Source of the DNA: Pedobacter sp. MC2016-15
Lineage (GTDB): Bacteria > Bacteroidota > Bacteroidia > Sphingobacteriales > Sphingobacteriaceae
Assembly (NCBI RefSeq): GCF_026239695.1
Contig: NZ_JAPIVS010000001.1
Coordinates: 124,001 to 188,000 of the forward strand
Reading direction: 5' to 3'
DNA length: 64,000 nt
Shown: piece by piece, positions 16,621 through 24,745 of the stretch
How the letters are laid out: each line of letters begins with the position of its first letter
Position numbering within the stretch: position 1 is the first letter of the stretch
The notes under the pieces: model-generated
Database searches by the model: none
Seen by the model: only the letters and a program-made list of their open reading frames with translations
Told to the model about the DNA's origin: nothing
Position numbers and translations under genes: made by a program

Positions 16621-18534
16621 ATGAATCGAATACTGTCAATCTATCTGAGAATGCTGACCTGCTGCAGCCTGCTTGTTGCATCCTTGTCTGTTGTTGCACA
16701 GGAGTCTGTGGTCAGAAAAGCACAGCAGAATTTTGAATATGCACAAAGGTCTCTGCAAAACAGAGATTATGATGCTGCTATCAAGTCGCTGCAGGAAGCA
16801 GCAGCTGCAGATCCGGCTTTTCAGCTGGCCTTTGTACAGCTGGGAGATGTATACCGGCTGAAGAAAGATTTTGAAAAAGCCAGGTCGAGTTATTTAAAAG
16901 CGGTCGGGATCAGTACTGCGGATGCAAGAGTTTATTATTCCCTTGCTGATGTTGAGCTCAAGAGTGGCGACTATGAGAATGCGGGCAAACACTTCAGAAT
17001 TTTTAAAGAGACGTATAAGGGAAAAGATCGGGAACTGCTCCTGAAGACTGATAAGTACATTAAAGATTGTGATTTCTCTGTTATTGCAATAAAAAGCCCT
17101 GAAAAATATCAACCGCTAAACCTTGGCGCTGCTGTAAACACAAAAGATCGTGAATATTTCCCGGCACTGACGGCTGATGGATCAAGTTTAATCTTCAGCC
17201 GCACGGTAGATGGTAATGAAGATTTCTACATCTCGCACCTGGGCGCTGAAAAAAAATGGTCTGCAGCTGTTCCTTTGAGCAATCAGATCAATACTCCACA
17301 GAATGAAGGCGCACAATCGATCTCACCTGATGGGATGTATCTGTTCTTTACGGGTTGTAACCGTGAAGATGGCTTTGGCAGCTGTGATCTGTACCTGAGC
17401 CATAAAAATGGGAATGACTGGGATAAACCTTTCAATCTTGGTGCAGCGGTAAATTCATCAGCCTGGGATTCTCAGCCTGCAGTAAGTCCGGACGGTAATA
17501 CCTTATACTTTGTGAGTAACCGTCCCGGCGGATTGGGCGGCTATGATCTCTGGAAGACGATGCTGAATTCGGAGGGTGAATGGAGCAAACCTGTAAATCT
17601 CGGACCTGAAATCAATACGGTTTTCGACGAGATGACTCCTTTTATTCATCCTGATGGTAAGACTTTATATTTCTCTTCAAATGGATGGCCTGGTCTGGGT
17701 AATATGGATATTTATTTCTCCCGTATGCAGGACAACGGTAGCTGGGGAAAACCTGTAAACATTGGCTACCCTATCAATACCTTCAGTGAAGAAACCGGGC
17801 TGATGGTCAGTGCCGATGGTAACAAGGGTATGTTTTCCTCTGTTCTTAAGGAAGGTTTCGGTGATATGGATATCTACAGTTTTGATCTGCCCAAAGCAGC
17901 CAAACCCCTTCCCATCACCTACGTTAAAGGTATTGTAAGGGATAAAGAAACGAAAAACTTCCTGGAGGCAAAGGTGCAGGTGGTTAACTTAAAAACTAAG
18001 GAAACCAAGTTCACTGATTATACTTCTAAAGTCAATGGAGAATTTTTGGCAGTAATGCCGCTGGGCAGCACCTATGCGTTCAATGCAATCGCCGATGGAT
18101 ATCTATTTTATTCTGATAATTTTGAATTGACGACAGCATCAACCGGGAAACCTTATGTAGTGGAAATCTACCTGGAAAAACTAAAAACCGGGGGTAACGT
18201 GGTACTCAGGAATATCTTTTTTGACACGAATAAATATGAATTGTTGCCAGCCTCAGTCACGGAGCTTTCCAGTTTGCTGGAGCTGATGCAGGCCAATACC
18301 AGCATCAGTATTGAAATACAGGGGCATACCGACAATGTAGGCGTTGCTGCTGACAATCAGAAGCTTTCCCTGCAACGGGCAAAAGCAGTGTATGATTATC
18401 TGATCACTCATCAAATTGCAGCGGAGCGGCTGAGCTTTAAAGGATTTGGTTCTACAGTGCCGATCGCTAAAAACGACACTGCAGAAGGCCGCCAGAAGAA
18501 CAGAAGGACGTCCTTCCAGATTACAAAAGTTTAA
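16621..18534 (+). CDS. PorE-like envelope protein: TPR, beta-propeller, CarboxypepD-like and OmpA domains
   Basis: A 637-residue exported protein. I start it at the ATG at 16621 because the signal peptide (residues 1 to about 27, ending VVAQ) begins there; the earlier in-frame TTG at 16588 adds no plausible signal. Domains in order: TPR repeats (about residues 30-140), a six-bladed propeller of PD40/WD40-like repeats with SPDG(N/M)YLFFT, SPDGNTLYFVSN and HPDGKTLYFSSN motifs (about 170-430), a CarboxypepD_reg-like beta domain with VKGIVRDKETK (about 440-520), and an OmpA peptidoglycan-binding domain with IEIQGHTDNVG (about 530-637). This order is that of PorE of the type IX secretion system and its paralogues. 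PorE is a lipoprotein, while here no lipobox cysteine follows the signal, so it may be a paralogue. Convergent with kdsA. Confidence 0.88.
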   Translation: MNRILSIYLRMLTCCSLLVASLSVVAQESVVRKAQQNFEYAQRSLQNRDYDAAIKSLQEAAAADPAFQLAFVQLGDVYRLKKDFEKARSSYLKAVGISTADARVYYSLADVELKSGDYENAGKHFRIFKETYKGKDRELLLKTDKYIKDCDFSVIAIKSPEKYQPLNLGAAVNTKDREYFPALTADGSSLIFSRTVDGNEDFYISHLGAEKKWSAAVPLSNQINTPQNEGAQSISPDGMYLFFTGCNREDGFGSCDLYLSHKNGNDWDKPFNLGAAVNSSAWDSQPAVSPDGNTLYFVSNRPGGLGGYDLWKTMLNSEGEWSKPVNLGPEINTVFDEMTPFIHPDGKTLYFSSNGWPGLGNMDIYFSRMQDNGSWGKPVNIGYPINTFSEETGLMVSADGNKGMFSSVLKEGFGDMDIYSFDLPKAAKPLPITYVKGIVRDKETKNFLEAKVQVVNLKTKETKFTDYTSKVNGEFLAVMPLGSTYAFNAIADGYLFYSDNFELTTASTGKPYVVEIYLEKLKTGGNVVLRNIFFDTNKYELLPASVTELSSLLELMQANTSISIEIQGHTDNVGVAADNQKLSLQRAKAVYDYLITHQIAAERLSFKGFGSTVPIAKNDTAEGRQKNRRTSFQITKV

Positions 18535-18539
18535 TGGGA

Positions 18540-19355
18540 TTAGATTACAGCCTGTCTGATCCTGATGAGCTTGACCATCAGATCTTCAAGCAAATCTATC
18601 TGAAGCATATTTGCGCCATCGGATTTTGCATTTGCAGGATCTGGATGGGTTTCAATAAATAAGCCGTCAGCGCCAACTGCAATTGCAGCTTTAGCAATGG
18701 TCTCTATCAACTGCGGTTTACCACCAGTAACTCCGGAGCTTTGATTGGGTTGCTGCAGTGAATGTGTAACATCCATGACAACTGGCACACCAAAGCCCTG
18801 CATTTCAGGTAATCCCCGGTAATCAACAATCAGGTCCTGGTATCCAAAGGTATTTCCCCTGTCGGTCAGAATAACCTTGTTGTTTCCTGAATCCTGGATT
18901 TTTTCTACCGCAAACTTCATGGAACCGGCAGAAAGAAACTGTCCTTTTTTTACATTCACCACCTTACCCGTTTTTGCAGCAGCAATCAGCAGGTCTGTCT
19001 GGCGACATAAAAATGCAGGAATCTGTAACACGTCCACATAAGCCGCGGCCATTGCAGCCTCCTCACTTTCGTGGATATCTGTCACTGTCGGCACTCCGAA
19101 GGTCTGCCCTACTTTTTCAAGGATTTTTAAGGCTTTTTCATCGCCGATACCCGTAAAGCTGTTCCCTTTTGAACGGTTTGCCTTGCGATAGGAGCCTTTG
19201 AAAATAAAAGGAATTTCAAGTTTGTCAGTAATGGTAACGAGTTTCTCCGCAATTCTCAAGGCAATCTCTTCCCCTTCTATTGCACAGGGACCAGCCATTA
19301 AAAAGAAATTTCCGGATGTGGTATATTTTAGTTTTTCTAATTCGAAATTGATCAT
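18540..19355 (-). CDS. kdsA: 3-deoxy-8-phosphooctulonate synthase (KDO-8-P synthase)
   Basis: Condenses arabinose 5-phosphate with phosphoenolpyruvate to make KDO 8-phosphate for lipopolysaccharide. The 271-residue product has FFLMAGPCAIEG near residue 17, KGSYRKANRS, VPTVTDIHE, and the DGLFIETHPDP block near the C-terminus, all standard for KdsA. It is the second gene of a unit behind recQ (8-base gap). The isomerase that makes its substrate, kdsD, is divergent from recQ, so the two KDO enzymes flank the helicase gene. Confidence 0.97.
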   Translation of the reverse strand: MINFELEKLKYTTSGNFFLMAGPCAIEGEEIALRIAEKLVTITDKLEIPFIFKGSYRKANRSKGNSFTGIGDEKALKILEKVGQTFGVPTVTDIHESEEAAMAAAYVDVLQIPAFLCRQTDLLIAAAKTGKVVNVKKGQFLSAGSMKFAVEKIQDSGNNKVILTDRGNTFGYQDLIVDYRGLPEMQGFGVPVVMDVTHSLQQPNQSSGVTGGKPQLIETIAKAAIAVGADGLFIETHPDPANAKSDGANMLQIDLLEDLMVKLIRIRQAVI

Positions 19356-19363
19356 TCTCAGTT

Positions 19364-21553
19364 TTAATTTCCAAGTTCAGACATGAACTTGATACGCATT
19401 AATTGTATCTCCTCACGGGTATAATCCGTTTCACCCAAATCTTTGAGTGCTTCATCAATAGAGTCATTCTCTGCAGAACGGAAGTAATCAAATACTTCAT
19501 CCTGACGGTCATCATCCATGATTTCATCCACAAAATAGTTCAGGTTCAGCTTTGTTCCGGAATTGACAATGGCCTCAATTTCTTTAAGAATCTCAAAGTA
19601 GGTGATGCCTTTAGACTTAGCAATATCTTCCAGACCAATTTGTCTGTCAACATTCTGTATGATGGAAACTTTCAGCTGCGACTTATTAGCCTGCGTTTTG
19701 ATGATCAGGTCGATAGGCCTTTCAACATCATTATCCGCAACATACTTTTTGATCAGCTCCAGGAAAGGAGTACCAAACTTCAGCGCTTTACCATTTCCAA
19801 CACCGGAGATCTGTTTCAGCTCTTCCATGGTAATTGGATAGTGTGTACACATCTCTTCAAGTGAAGGGTCCTGAAAAACTACAAAAGGAGGAACATTTTT
19901 CTGTTTCGCAATCTTCTTGCGAAGATCCTTAAGTAACTGCAGTAATTGTGTATCTAAAGTTCCGCTGCCATGTTTCACGTCGTCTTCATCATCATCAGAA
20001 GCACTGTCAATAGGCTCATTCATGATGAATTTGAGGGCGTAAGGATTGGCTATAAAATCTGATCCTGAGTTAGTCAGGCGCAGTAATCCATAATTATCGA
20101 TATCCTTGGAGAGGAAATTATTCAGCACTGCCTGTCTTACCAGGGATTTCCAAAGGTTTTCACCTTCTACTTTACCCAGTCCGAATTCCGGCAGTTTGCT
20201 ATGCTCGTAGGCAATAGTCTGTGCAGTTTCTGATCCCATCAGCACATTCAGGATATGCGCATCATCAAATTTCTCCCCGATATCCCTGATCATGAGCAGC
20301 AACGTTTTCAGATGCTCTTCGGCCTCAAACAATTGCTTGGGTTTCTTGCAATTGTCGCACATGCAGTTACAGCCGGCTTCATTGAAGTTTTCACCAAAGT
20401 AGTGCAGGATCTGCTTTCTGCGGCAAACACCGGATTCAGCGTAATCAATCACTTCTTTCAGGATCTGCGTACCGATCTCACGTTCGGCCACAGGTTTATC
20501 CTTCATGAATTTAGCGAGTTTATCTACATCTTTCTGGGCATAAAATGCGATACATACTCCTTCACCCCCATCACGTCCGGCCCTTCCAGTCTCCTGATAG
20601 TAACCTTCCATACTTTTAGGGATGTCATGGTGTATTACAAAACGTACATCCGGTTTATCGATCCCCATCCCAAAGGCAATGGTGGCAACGATCACTTCGG
20701 CGTCTTCCATTAAGAATTTATCCTGGGTTTCTGCTCTGACCTTCGGTTCAAGACCCGCATGATATGGCAGTGCCTTGATGCCATTCAGATTCAATGCCTC
20801 CGCTACCTCTTCAACTTTCTTCCTGCTCAGGCAGTAAATGATACCGGACTTGCCCGTATTGTATTTGATATACCTGATAATTTCTTTGAGTACATCCCGT
20901 TTAGGGCGGATCTCATAAAAGAGATTGGGTCTGTTAAATGAGGATTTGAATAATGTCGCATCACTCATCTGCAGATTCTTGATAATGTCCTGCTGAACTT
21001 TAGGTGTGGCAGTGGCTGTTAATGCAATAATTGGAATATCAGGGCCAAGGCCGCTGATCACCTGTCTGATCCGCCGGTATTCCGGACGAAAATCATGTCC
21101 CCATTCCGAAATACAATGGGCTTCATCAACCGCAACAAAAGAAATAGTAATGAGCTTTAGAAATTCTATATTATCCGCTTTGGATAGGGATTCAGGTGCT
21201 ACATATAATAACTTGGTCTGTCCACTAAGAAGGTCATTTTTTACCTGCGTAATTTCAGATTTGTTCAAAGAAGAATTGAGAAAATGTGCGATGCTGTCAC
21301 TGCCCCCAAATGCCCTGAGCTGGTCCACCTGATTTTTCATCAGCGCAATCAGCGGTGATATCACGATGGCAGTACCCTCAGACATGAGTGCCGGTAATTG
21401 ATAACAGATGGATTTACCACCACCTGTGGGCATAATCACGAAGGTGTTTTTGCGCTCAAGAACATTAGTAATAATTGATTCCTGATCGCCTTTAAAGTTG
21501 TCGAAACCAAAGAAGGTTTGTAAGTTGTCAAACAACGACTTTTTCACGTCCAT
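19364..21553 (-). CDS. recQ: ATP-dependent DNA helicase RecQ
   Basis: 3'-5' DNA helicase of recombination and replication fork repair. The 729-residue protein has Walker A PTGGGKSICYQLPA (residues 42-55), Walker B DEAH (VAVDEAHCISEWGHDFR), helicase motif VI QETGRAGRDG, four zinc-binding cysteines in the CRRKQI and CNCMCDNC segment (about residues 375-405), a winged-helix region and an HRDC domain (about residues 530-610). The extra C-terminal part of about 110 residues after HRDC, acidic and helical, is longer than in E. coli RecQ (609 residues) and is common in Bacteroidota. kdsA follows after eight bases. Confidence 0.97.
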   Translation of the reverse strand: MDVKKSLFDNLQTFFGFDNFKGDQESIITNVLERKNTFVIMPTGGGKSICYQLPALMSEGTAIVISPLIALMKNQVDQLRAFGGSDSIAHFLNSSLNKSEITQVKNDLLSGQTKLLYVAPESLSKADNIEFLKLITISFVAVDEAHCISEWGHDFRPEYRRIRQVISGLGPDIPIIALTATATPKVQQDIIKNLQMSDATLFKSSFNRPNLFYEIRPKRDVLKEIIRYIKYNTGKSGIIYCLSRKKVEEVAEALNLNGIKALPYHAGLEPKVRAETQDKFLMEDAEVIVATIAFGMGIDKPDVRFVIHHDIPKSMEGYYQETGRAGRDGGEGVCIAFYAQKDVDKLAKFMKDKPVAEREIGTQILKEVIDYAESGVCRRKQILHYFGENFNEAGCNCMCDNCKKPKQLFEAEEHLKTLLLMIRDIGEKFDDAHILNVLMGSETAQTIAYEHSKLPEFGLGKVEGENLWKSLVRQAVLNNFLSKDIDNYGLLRLTNSGSDFIANPYALKFIMNEPIDSASDDDEDDVKHGSGTLDTQLLQLLKDLRKKIAKQKNVPPFVVFQDPSLEEMCTHYPITMEELKQISGVGNGKALKFGTPFLELIKKYVADNDVERPIDLIIKTQANKSQLKVSIIQNVDRQIGLEDIAKSKGITYFEILKEIEAIVNSGTKLNLNYFVDEIMDDDRQDEVFDYFRSAENDSIDEALKDLGETDYTREEIQLMRIKFMSELGN

Positions 21554-21597
21554 TTTGTGTATAAAATATTCAGTGCTATTTTTGATTCAAAATAACA

Positions 21598-21605
21598 TAA
21601 TTTTG
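21598..21605 (+). promoter_or_regulatory. -7 element of kdsD
   Basis: TAATTTTG is an exact match to TAnnTTTG. It lies downstream of every in-frame start candidate before 21600, and so forces the kdsD start to the TTG at 21642. Confidence 0.6.
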
Positions 21606-21641
21606 CGTCAATTAAAGCATCAATATACTAATAATTTCTCT

Positions 21642-22610
21642 TTGAAAAGTAAAAAATCGATTATTGAGGCGGGGATCAACACTTTACAGGCGGAAGCTCA
21701 GGCAATTCTGGGGCTCGTCCAGCACGTAAATGATGAATTTGTGGCCATTGTGGAGCGTATTATTGCGGGAAAAGGCCGTGTAATTGTCACAGGAATTGGC
21801 AAAAGCGCTATCATAGCGCAAAAAATTGTAGCTACTTTTAACTCTACAGGTACTCCTTCCATCTATATGCATGCCTCGGATGCAGTCCATGGAGACCTCG
21901 GAATGATACAGGAAAATGACATCATTATTTGTATATCCAAGAGTGGAAATACCCCAGAAATTAAGGTCCTCACACCCCTGCTCAAACAGGCCGGAAATCT
22001 GCTGATCGGCATGGTCGGGCAGTTGGAATCTGAACTGGCAAAACAGGCCGATATGATTCTTAATACATCCATCGAAAAGGAAGCATGCCCTAATAACCTT
22101 GCTCCTACCACCAGTACAACGGCCCAGCTTGCAATGGGTGACGCCCTTGCCGTAAGCCTGCTCACTGCCCGGGATTTCAATGCTGATGATTTTGCCCGGT
22201 TTCATCCGGGTGGCTCGCTTGGAAAAAAACTCTATCTAAAGGTATCAGAACTCGCAGAACGTAATGCTAAACCAAGTGTTTTGGCAGATGCTTCAGTTAA
22301 GGATGTGATAATTGCAATTAGCAAAAACCGTTTGGGTGCCGTAGTTGTTATTGATGCAAATCATCAGGTGAAAGGTATCATTACTGACGGCGATATCAGA
22401 AGAATGCTGGAAAAATACTCAAATCTTGATGATCTCACAGCCAGTGACATTATGAACAGCAATCCAAAAACGATAGACAAAGATACCTTAGCCGTTACCG
22501 CTTTTGAACTCATCCGCGAATATAATATTACCCAATTATTAGTTACTGATGCTGAAAATTACTTTGGTATTGTACATTTGCACGACCTTTTACACGAGGG
22601 TTTAATATAA
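21642..22610 (+). CDS. kdsD: arabinose-5-phosphate isomerase (SIS plus CBS pair), TTG start
   Basis: Converts ribulose 5-phosphate to arabinose 5-phosphate, the precursor of KDO. From a TTG at 21642 the product is 322 residues, the normal size for KdsD/KpsF. It has an N-terminal SIS sugar-isomerase domain (VIVTGIGKSA about residues 47-56; SASDAVHGD-like ASDAVHGDLG; CISKSGNTPE) and two CBS domains in the C-terminal 120 residues (ITDGDIRRML; LLVTDAENYFGIVHLHDLL). No ATG exists between the promoter and the conserved SIS domain in this frame, and the open frame upstream overlaps the recQ start, so TTG initiation is the best reading. manC follows after two bases. Confidence 0.93.
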   Translation: MKSKKSIIEAGINTLQAEAQAILGLVQHVNDEFVAIVERIIAGKGRVIVTGIGKSAIIAQKIVATFNSTGTPSIYMHASDAVHGDLGMIQENDIIICISKSGNTPEIKVLTPLLKQAGNLLIGMVGQLESELAKQADMILNTSIEKEACPNNLAPTTSTTAQLAMGDALAVSLLTARDFNADDFARFHPGGSLGKKLYLKVSELAERNAKPSVLADASVKDVIIAISKNRLGAVVVIDANHQVKGIITDGDIRRMLEKYSNLDDLTASDIMNSNPKTIDKDTLAVTAFELIREYNITQLLVTDAENYFGIVHLHDLLHEGLI

Positions 22611-22612
22611 TT

Positions 22613-23719
22613 ATGTCTAACCACATTATGAACAAAGATAATTTTGTATTGATCATGGCCGGCGGAGTTGGAAGCCGGTTCTGGCCAGTAAGCAGAATAG
22701 AACACCCAAAACAGTTCATCGATTTCTTTGGTGTTGGAAAAACACTGATTCAAAGTACGTACGACAGATTTCTGAAAATTTGTCCCGCGGAAAATATATT
22801 TGTTGTCACGAATGAGATCTACACGGATATCTTAAAAAAACAACTGCCTGAGCTTTCAGAAAATCAGATTCTCGCAGAACCTATCATGCGCAATACCGCT
22901 CCATGTATCGCCTATGGTTCGATGAAAATTGCAGAGATTAACCCAAATGCAACCATTATCGTTGCACCTTCTGACCACACAATCGCTCATCTGGATACTT
23001 TTGTAGCTTCTATCGAAGAAGCTTTGATTGCAGCCAGGGAAAACGACTGCCTCATCACGCTTGGGATCAAGCCAAGTCGCCCGGATACAGGCTATGGTTA
23101 TATCCAGTACATGGATAATACGCTTTCTGGCGATGACCGTATACACAAGGTTAAGCTATTTACGGAAAAGCCGAACCTCGAGCTGGCCAAATCATTTGTA
23201 CAGAGCGGTGATTTTCTTTGGAACGCCGGTATTTTTGTCTGGTCGGTAAATGCCATCAGCGATGCTTTCAGTACTCACCTGCCGGAAATGTATGATATCT
23301 TCCATCTGGGTGCCTCTGCTTATAATTCAGCAGAAGAAAAAGATTTTATTGCCAATGCCTACACGCAGTGCACCAATATATCGATTGATCTGGCAATCAT
23401 GGAAAAAGCAGACAATGTTTATGTGCTGCCTACTGATTTCGGATGGTCTGATCTCGGAACCTGGGCTTCTGTATATGATATGGCAGAAAAGGATTATGTA
23501 GGCAATGCTGTGATGCCTTCAGAGCAGGTGATGATGTTTAATTCATCTAATTGCATGGTGAATGTACCGGAGGATAAACTGGTGATCCTGCAGGGCTTAC
23601 ATGATTATATCGTAGTTGAATCAAACAATACATTGCTGATCTGCCCAAGGACTGAAGAACAAAGTGTAAAACAGATTGTAGCTGATGTAAAATCCAACTT
23701 TGGCGTCAAATTTATCTGA
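22613..23719 (+). CDS. manC: mannose-1-phosphate guanylyltransferase
   Basis: Makes GDP-mannose from mannose 1-phosphate and GTP, for surface polysaccharide and O-antigen. The 368-residue protein has the nucleotide-binding signature MAGGVGSRFWPVSR followed by PKQF, then NTAPCIAYG, VAPSDH, FTEKP and WNAGIFVW, all characteristic. It lacks the C-terminal phosphomannose isomerase domain of the bifunctional type. Start is either the ATG at 22613 or that at 22628; both come just after the kdsD stop codon, so the two genes are co-transcribed. Confidence 0.95.
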   Translation: MSNHIMNKDNFVLIMAGGVGSRFWPVSRIEHPKQFIDFFGVGKTLIQSTYDRFLKICPAENIFVVTNEIYTDILKKQLPELSENQILAEPIMRNTAPCIAYGSMKIAEINPNATIIVAPSDHTIAHLDTFVASIEEALIAARENDCLITLGIKPSRPDTGYGYIQYMDNTLSGDDRIHKVKLFTEKPNLELAKSFVQSGDFLWNAGIFVWSVNAISDAFSTHLPEMYDIFHLGASAYNSAEEKDFIANAYTQCTNISIDLAIMEKADNVYVLPTDFGWSDLGTWASVYDMAEKDYVGNAVMPSEQVMMFNSSNCMVNVPEDKLVILQGLHDYIVVESNNTLLICPRTEEQSVKQIVADVKSNFGVKFI

Positions 23720-23725
23720 TAAAAT

Positions 23726-23765
23726 AGCTGATGTGTGAGCTGGAACCAGCACCTGCACATCAGCT
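23726..23765. terminator. large hairpin between convergent manC and rlmB
   Basis: AGCTGATGTG and CACATCAGCT form an outer 10-bp stem, with GCTGG and CCAGC pairing inside, separated by small internal loops. No T-run follows on either strand, so it is a stable hairpin acting as terminator or mRNA 3' end protector for both convergent genes. Confidence 0.6.
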
Positions 23766-23772
23766 AATTCTA

Positions 23773-24540
23773 CTAAGCAGTACGCTGCCTTATCGCTTCA
23801 TAAAGAATTACTCCCGTAGAAACGGAAACATTGAGCGAGCCAATCTCTCCGAACATCGGAATTTTGGCCAGGTGATTGGCCATGCGCATAATATCATTTG
23901 AAATCCCTTCATCTTCAGCCCCCATTACAATTGCCGTAGGCGCTGTATAATCCGGTGCATAAATCAGATCATTTGTTTTCTCTGTACAGGCTACAATCTG
24001 TAAACCACATTCCTGCAGGTAAAGTGCAGTTTTATGCAGGTTCTGATGACGGCAAACCGGAATCGTAAATAAGGCACCCGCAGATGTTTTTATCGCATCT
24101 GCATTAATCTGAGCAGAGTTTTTAGCCGGAACAACAATTGCATGTACACCGGTGCAGGCAGCAGTTCTTGCAATAGCGCCCATGTTTCTGACATCGGTAA
24201 TTCCATCCAGTATCAGGATCAATGGCACTTCCCCTTTTTCATAAATCTGTGGGATAATATCTTCAATTTTCTGGAAGGTTATTGAGGAAATCACAGCGAT
24301 CACACCCTGGTGATTTTTCTGTGTCATCCTGTTTAGCTTTTCAACCGGGACATTGTGAACCGGGATATCTGTATCTCTCAGTAAGCCTTTTAGTTCTGGA
24401 ATAATCTCTCCGCTGAGGCCCCTCTGCATATATAAAGATTCGATATCTTTACCTGCTTTAATTGCTTCTATAACAGCACGGATACCAAATACAAACTCAT
24501 TATTTTCTTTAGGTCTGGGAGACCTTCTAAAGTTTTCCAT
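23773..24540 (-). CDS. rlmB: 23S rRNA (guanosine-2'-O-)-methyltransferase RlmB family (SpoU)
   Basis: Methylates the ribose of a guanosine in the peptidyl-transferase region of 23S rRNA. The 255-residue product has an N-terminal substrate-binding domain and a C-terminal trefoil-knot SPOUT domain with the three motifs: LDGITDVRNMGAIARTA, IVMGAEDEGIS and IPMFGEIGSLNVSVS. The knot motifs are complete. Expressed from its own promoter; convergent with manC. Confidence 0.93.
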   Translation of the reverse strand: MENFRRSPRPKENNEFVFGIRAVIEAIKAGKDIESLYMQRGLSGEIIPELKGLLRDTDIPVHNVPVEKLNRMTQKNHQGVIAVISSITFQKIEDIIPQIYEKGEVPLILILDGITDVRNMGAIARTAACTGVHAIVVPAKNSAQINADAIKTSAGALFTIPVCRHQNLHKTALYLQECGLQIVACTEKTNDLIYAPDYTAPTAIVMGAEDEGISNDIMRMANHLAKIPMFGEIGSLNVSVSTGVILYEAIRQRTA

Positions 24541-24557
24541 TTATTTTATTTTACCTG

Positions 24558-24565
24558 CAAAAATA
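24558..24565 (-). promoter_or_regulatory. -7 element of rlmB
   Basis: On the minus strand this reads TATTTTTG, an exact match to TAnnTTTG, 17 bases upstream of the rlmB start codon. Confidence 0.6.
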
Positions 24566-24732
24566 GCTGAAATAATGGGAACTGAGGCATCCATTTTCAG
24601 CTGAAAGCCTCCGGCCTGTTCTCCACAGGAAACTGTTGGCAAATTTTTCGTCCTGAAATACGCTCCAAAAAAAGGATAAAGCGAGCTGTAAGAATGTGTA
24701 AAAACAATTCTTATCAGGACTGTAATTTTGTA

Positions 24733-24740
24733 TATTTTTG
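24733..24740 (+). promoter_or_regulatory. -7 element of dnaB, implying a leaderless mRNA
   Basis: TATTTTTG matches TAnnTTTG and ends five bases before the ATG at 24746. The in-frame TTG at 24728 lies upstream of the element and so cannot be the start. Confidence 0.6.
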
Positions 24741-24745
24741 CATAT

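Noticed and set aside
24558..24745. Possible tRNA or small RNA between rlmB and dnaB
   Set aside because: No cloverleaf, no conserved tRNA T-loop (TTCnAnnC) and no terminator in the right position.
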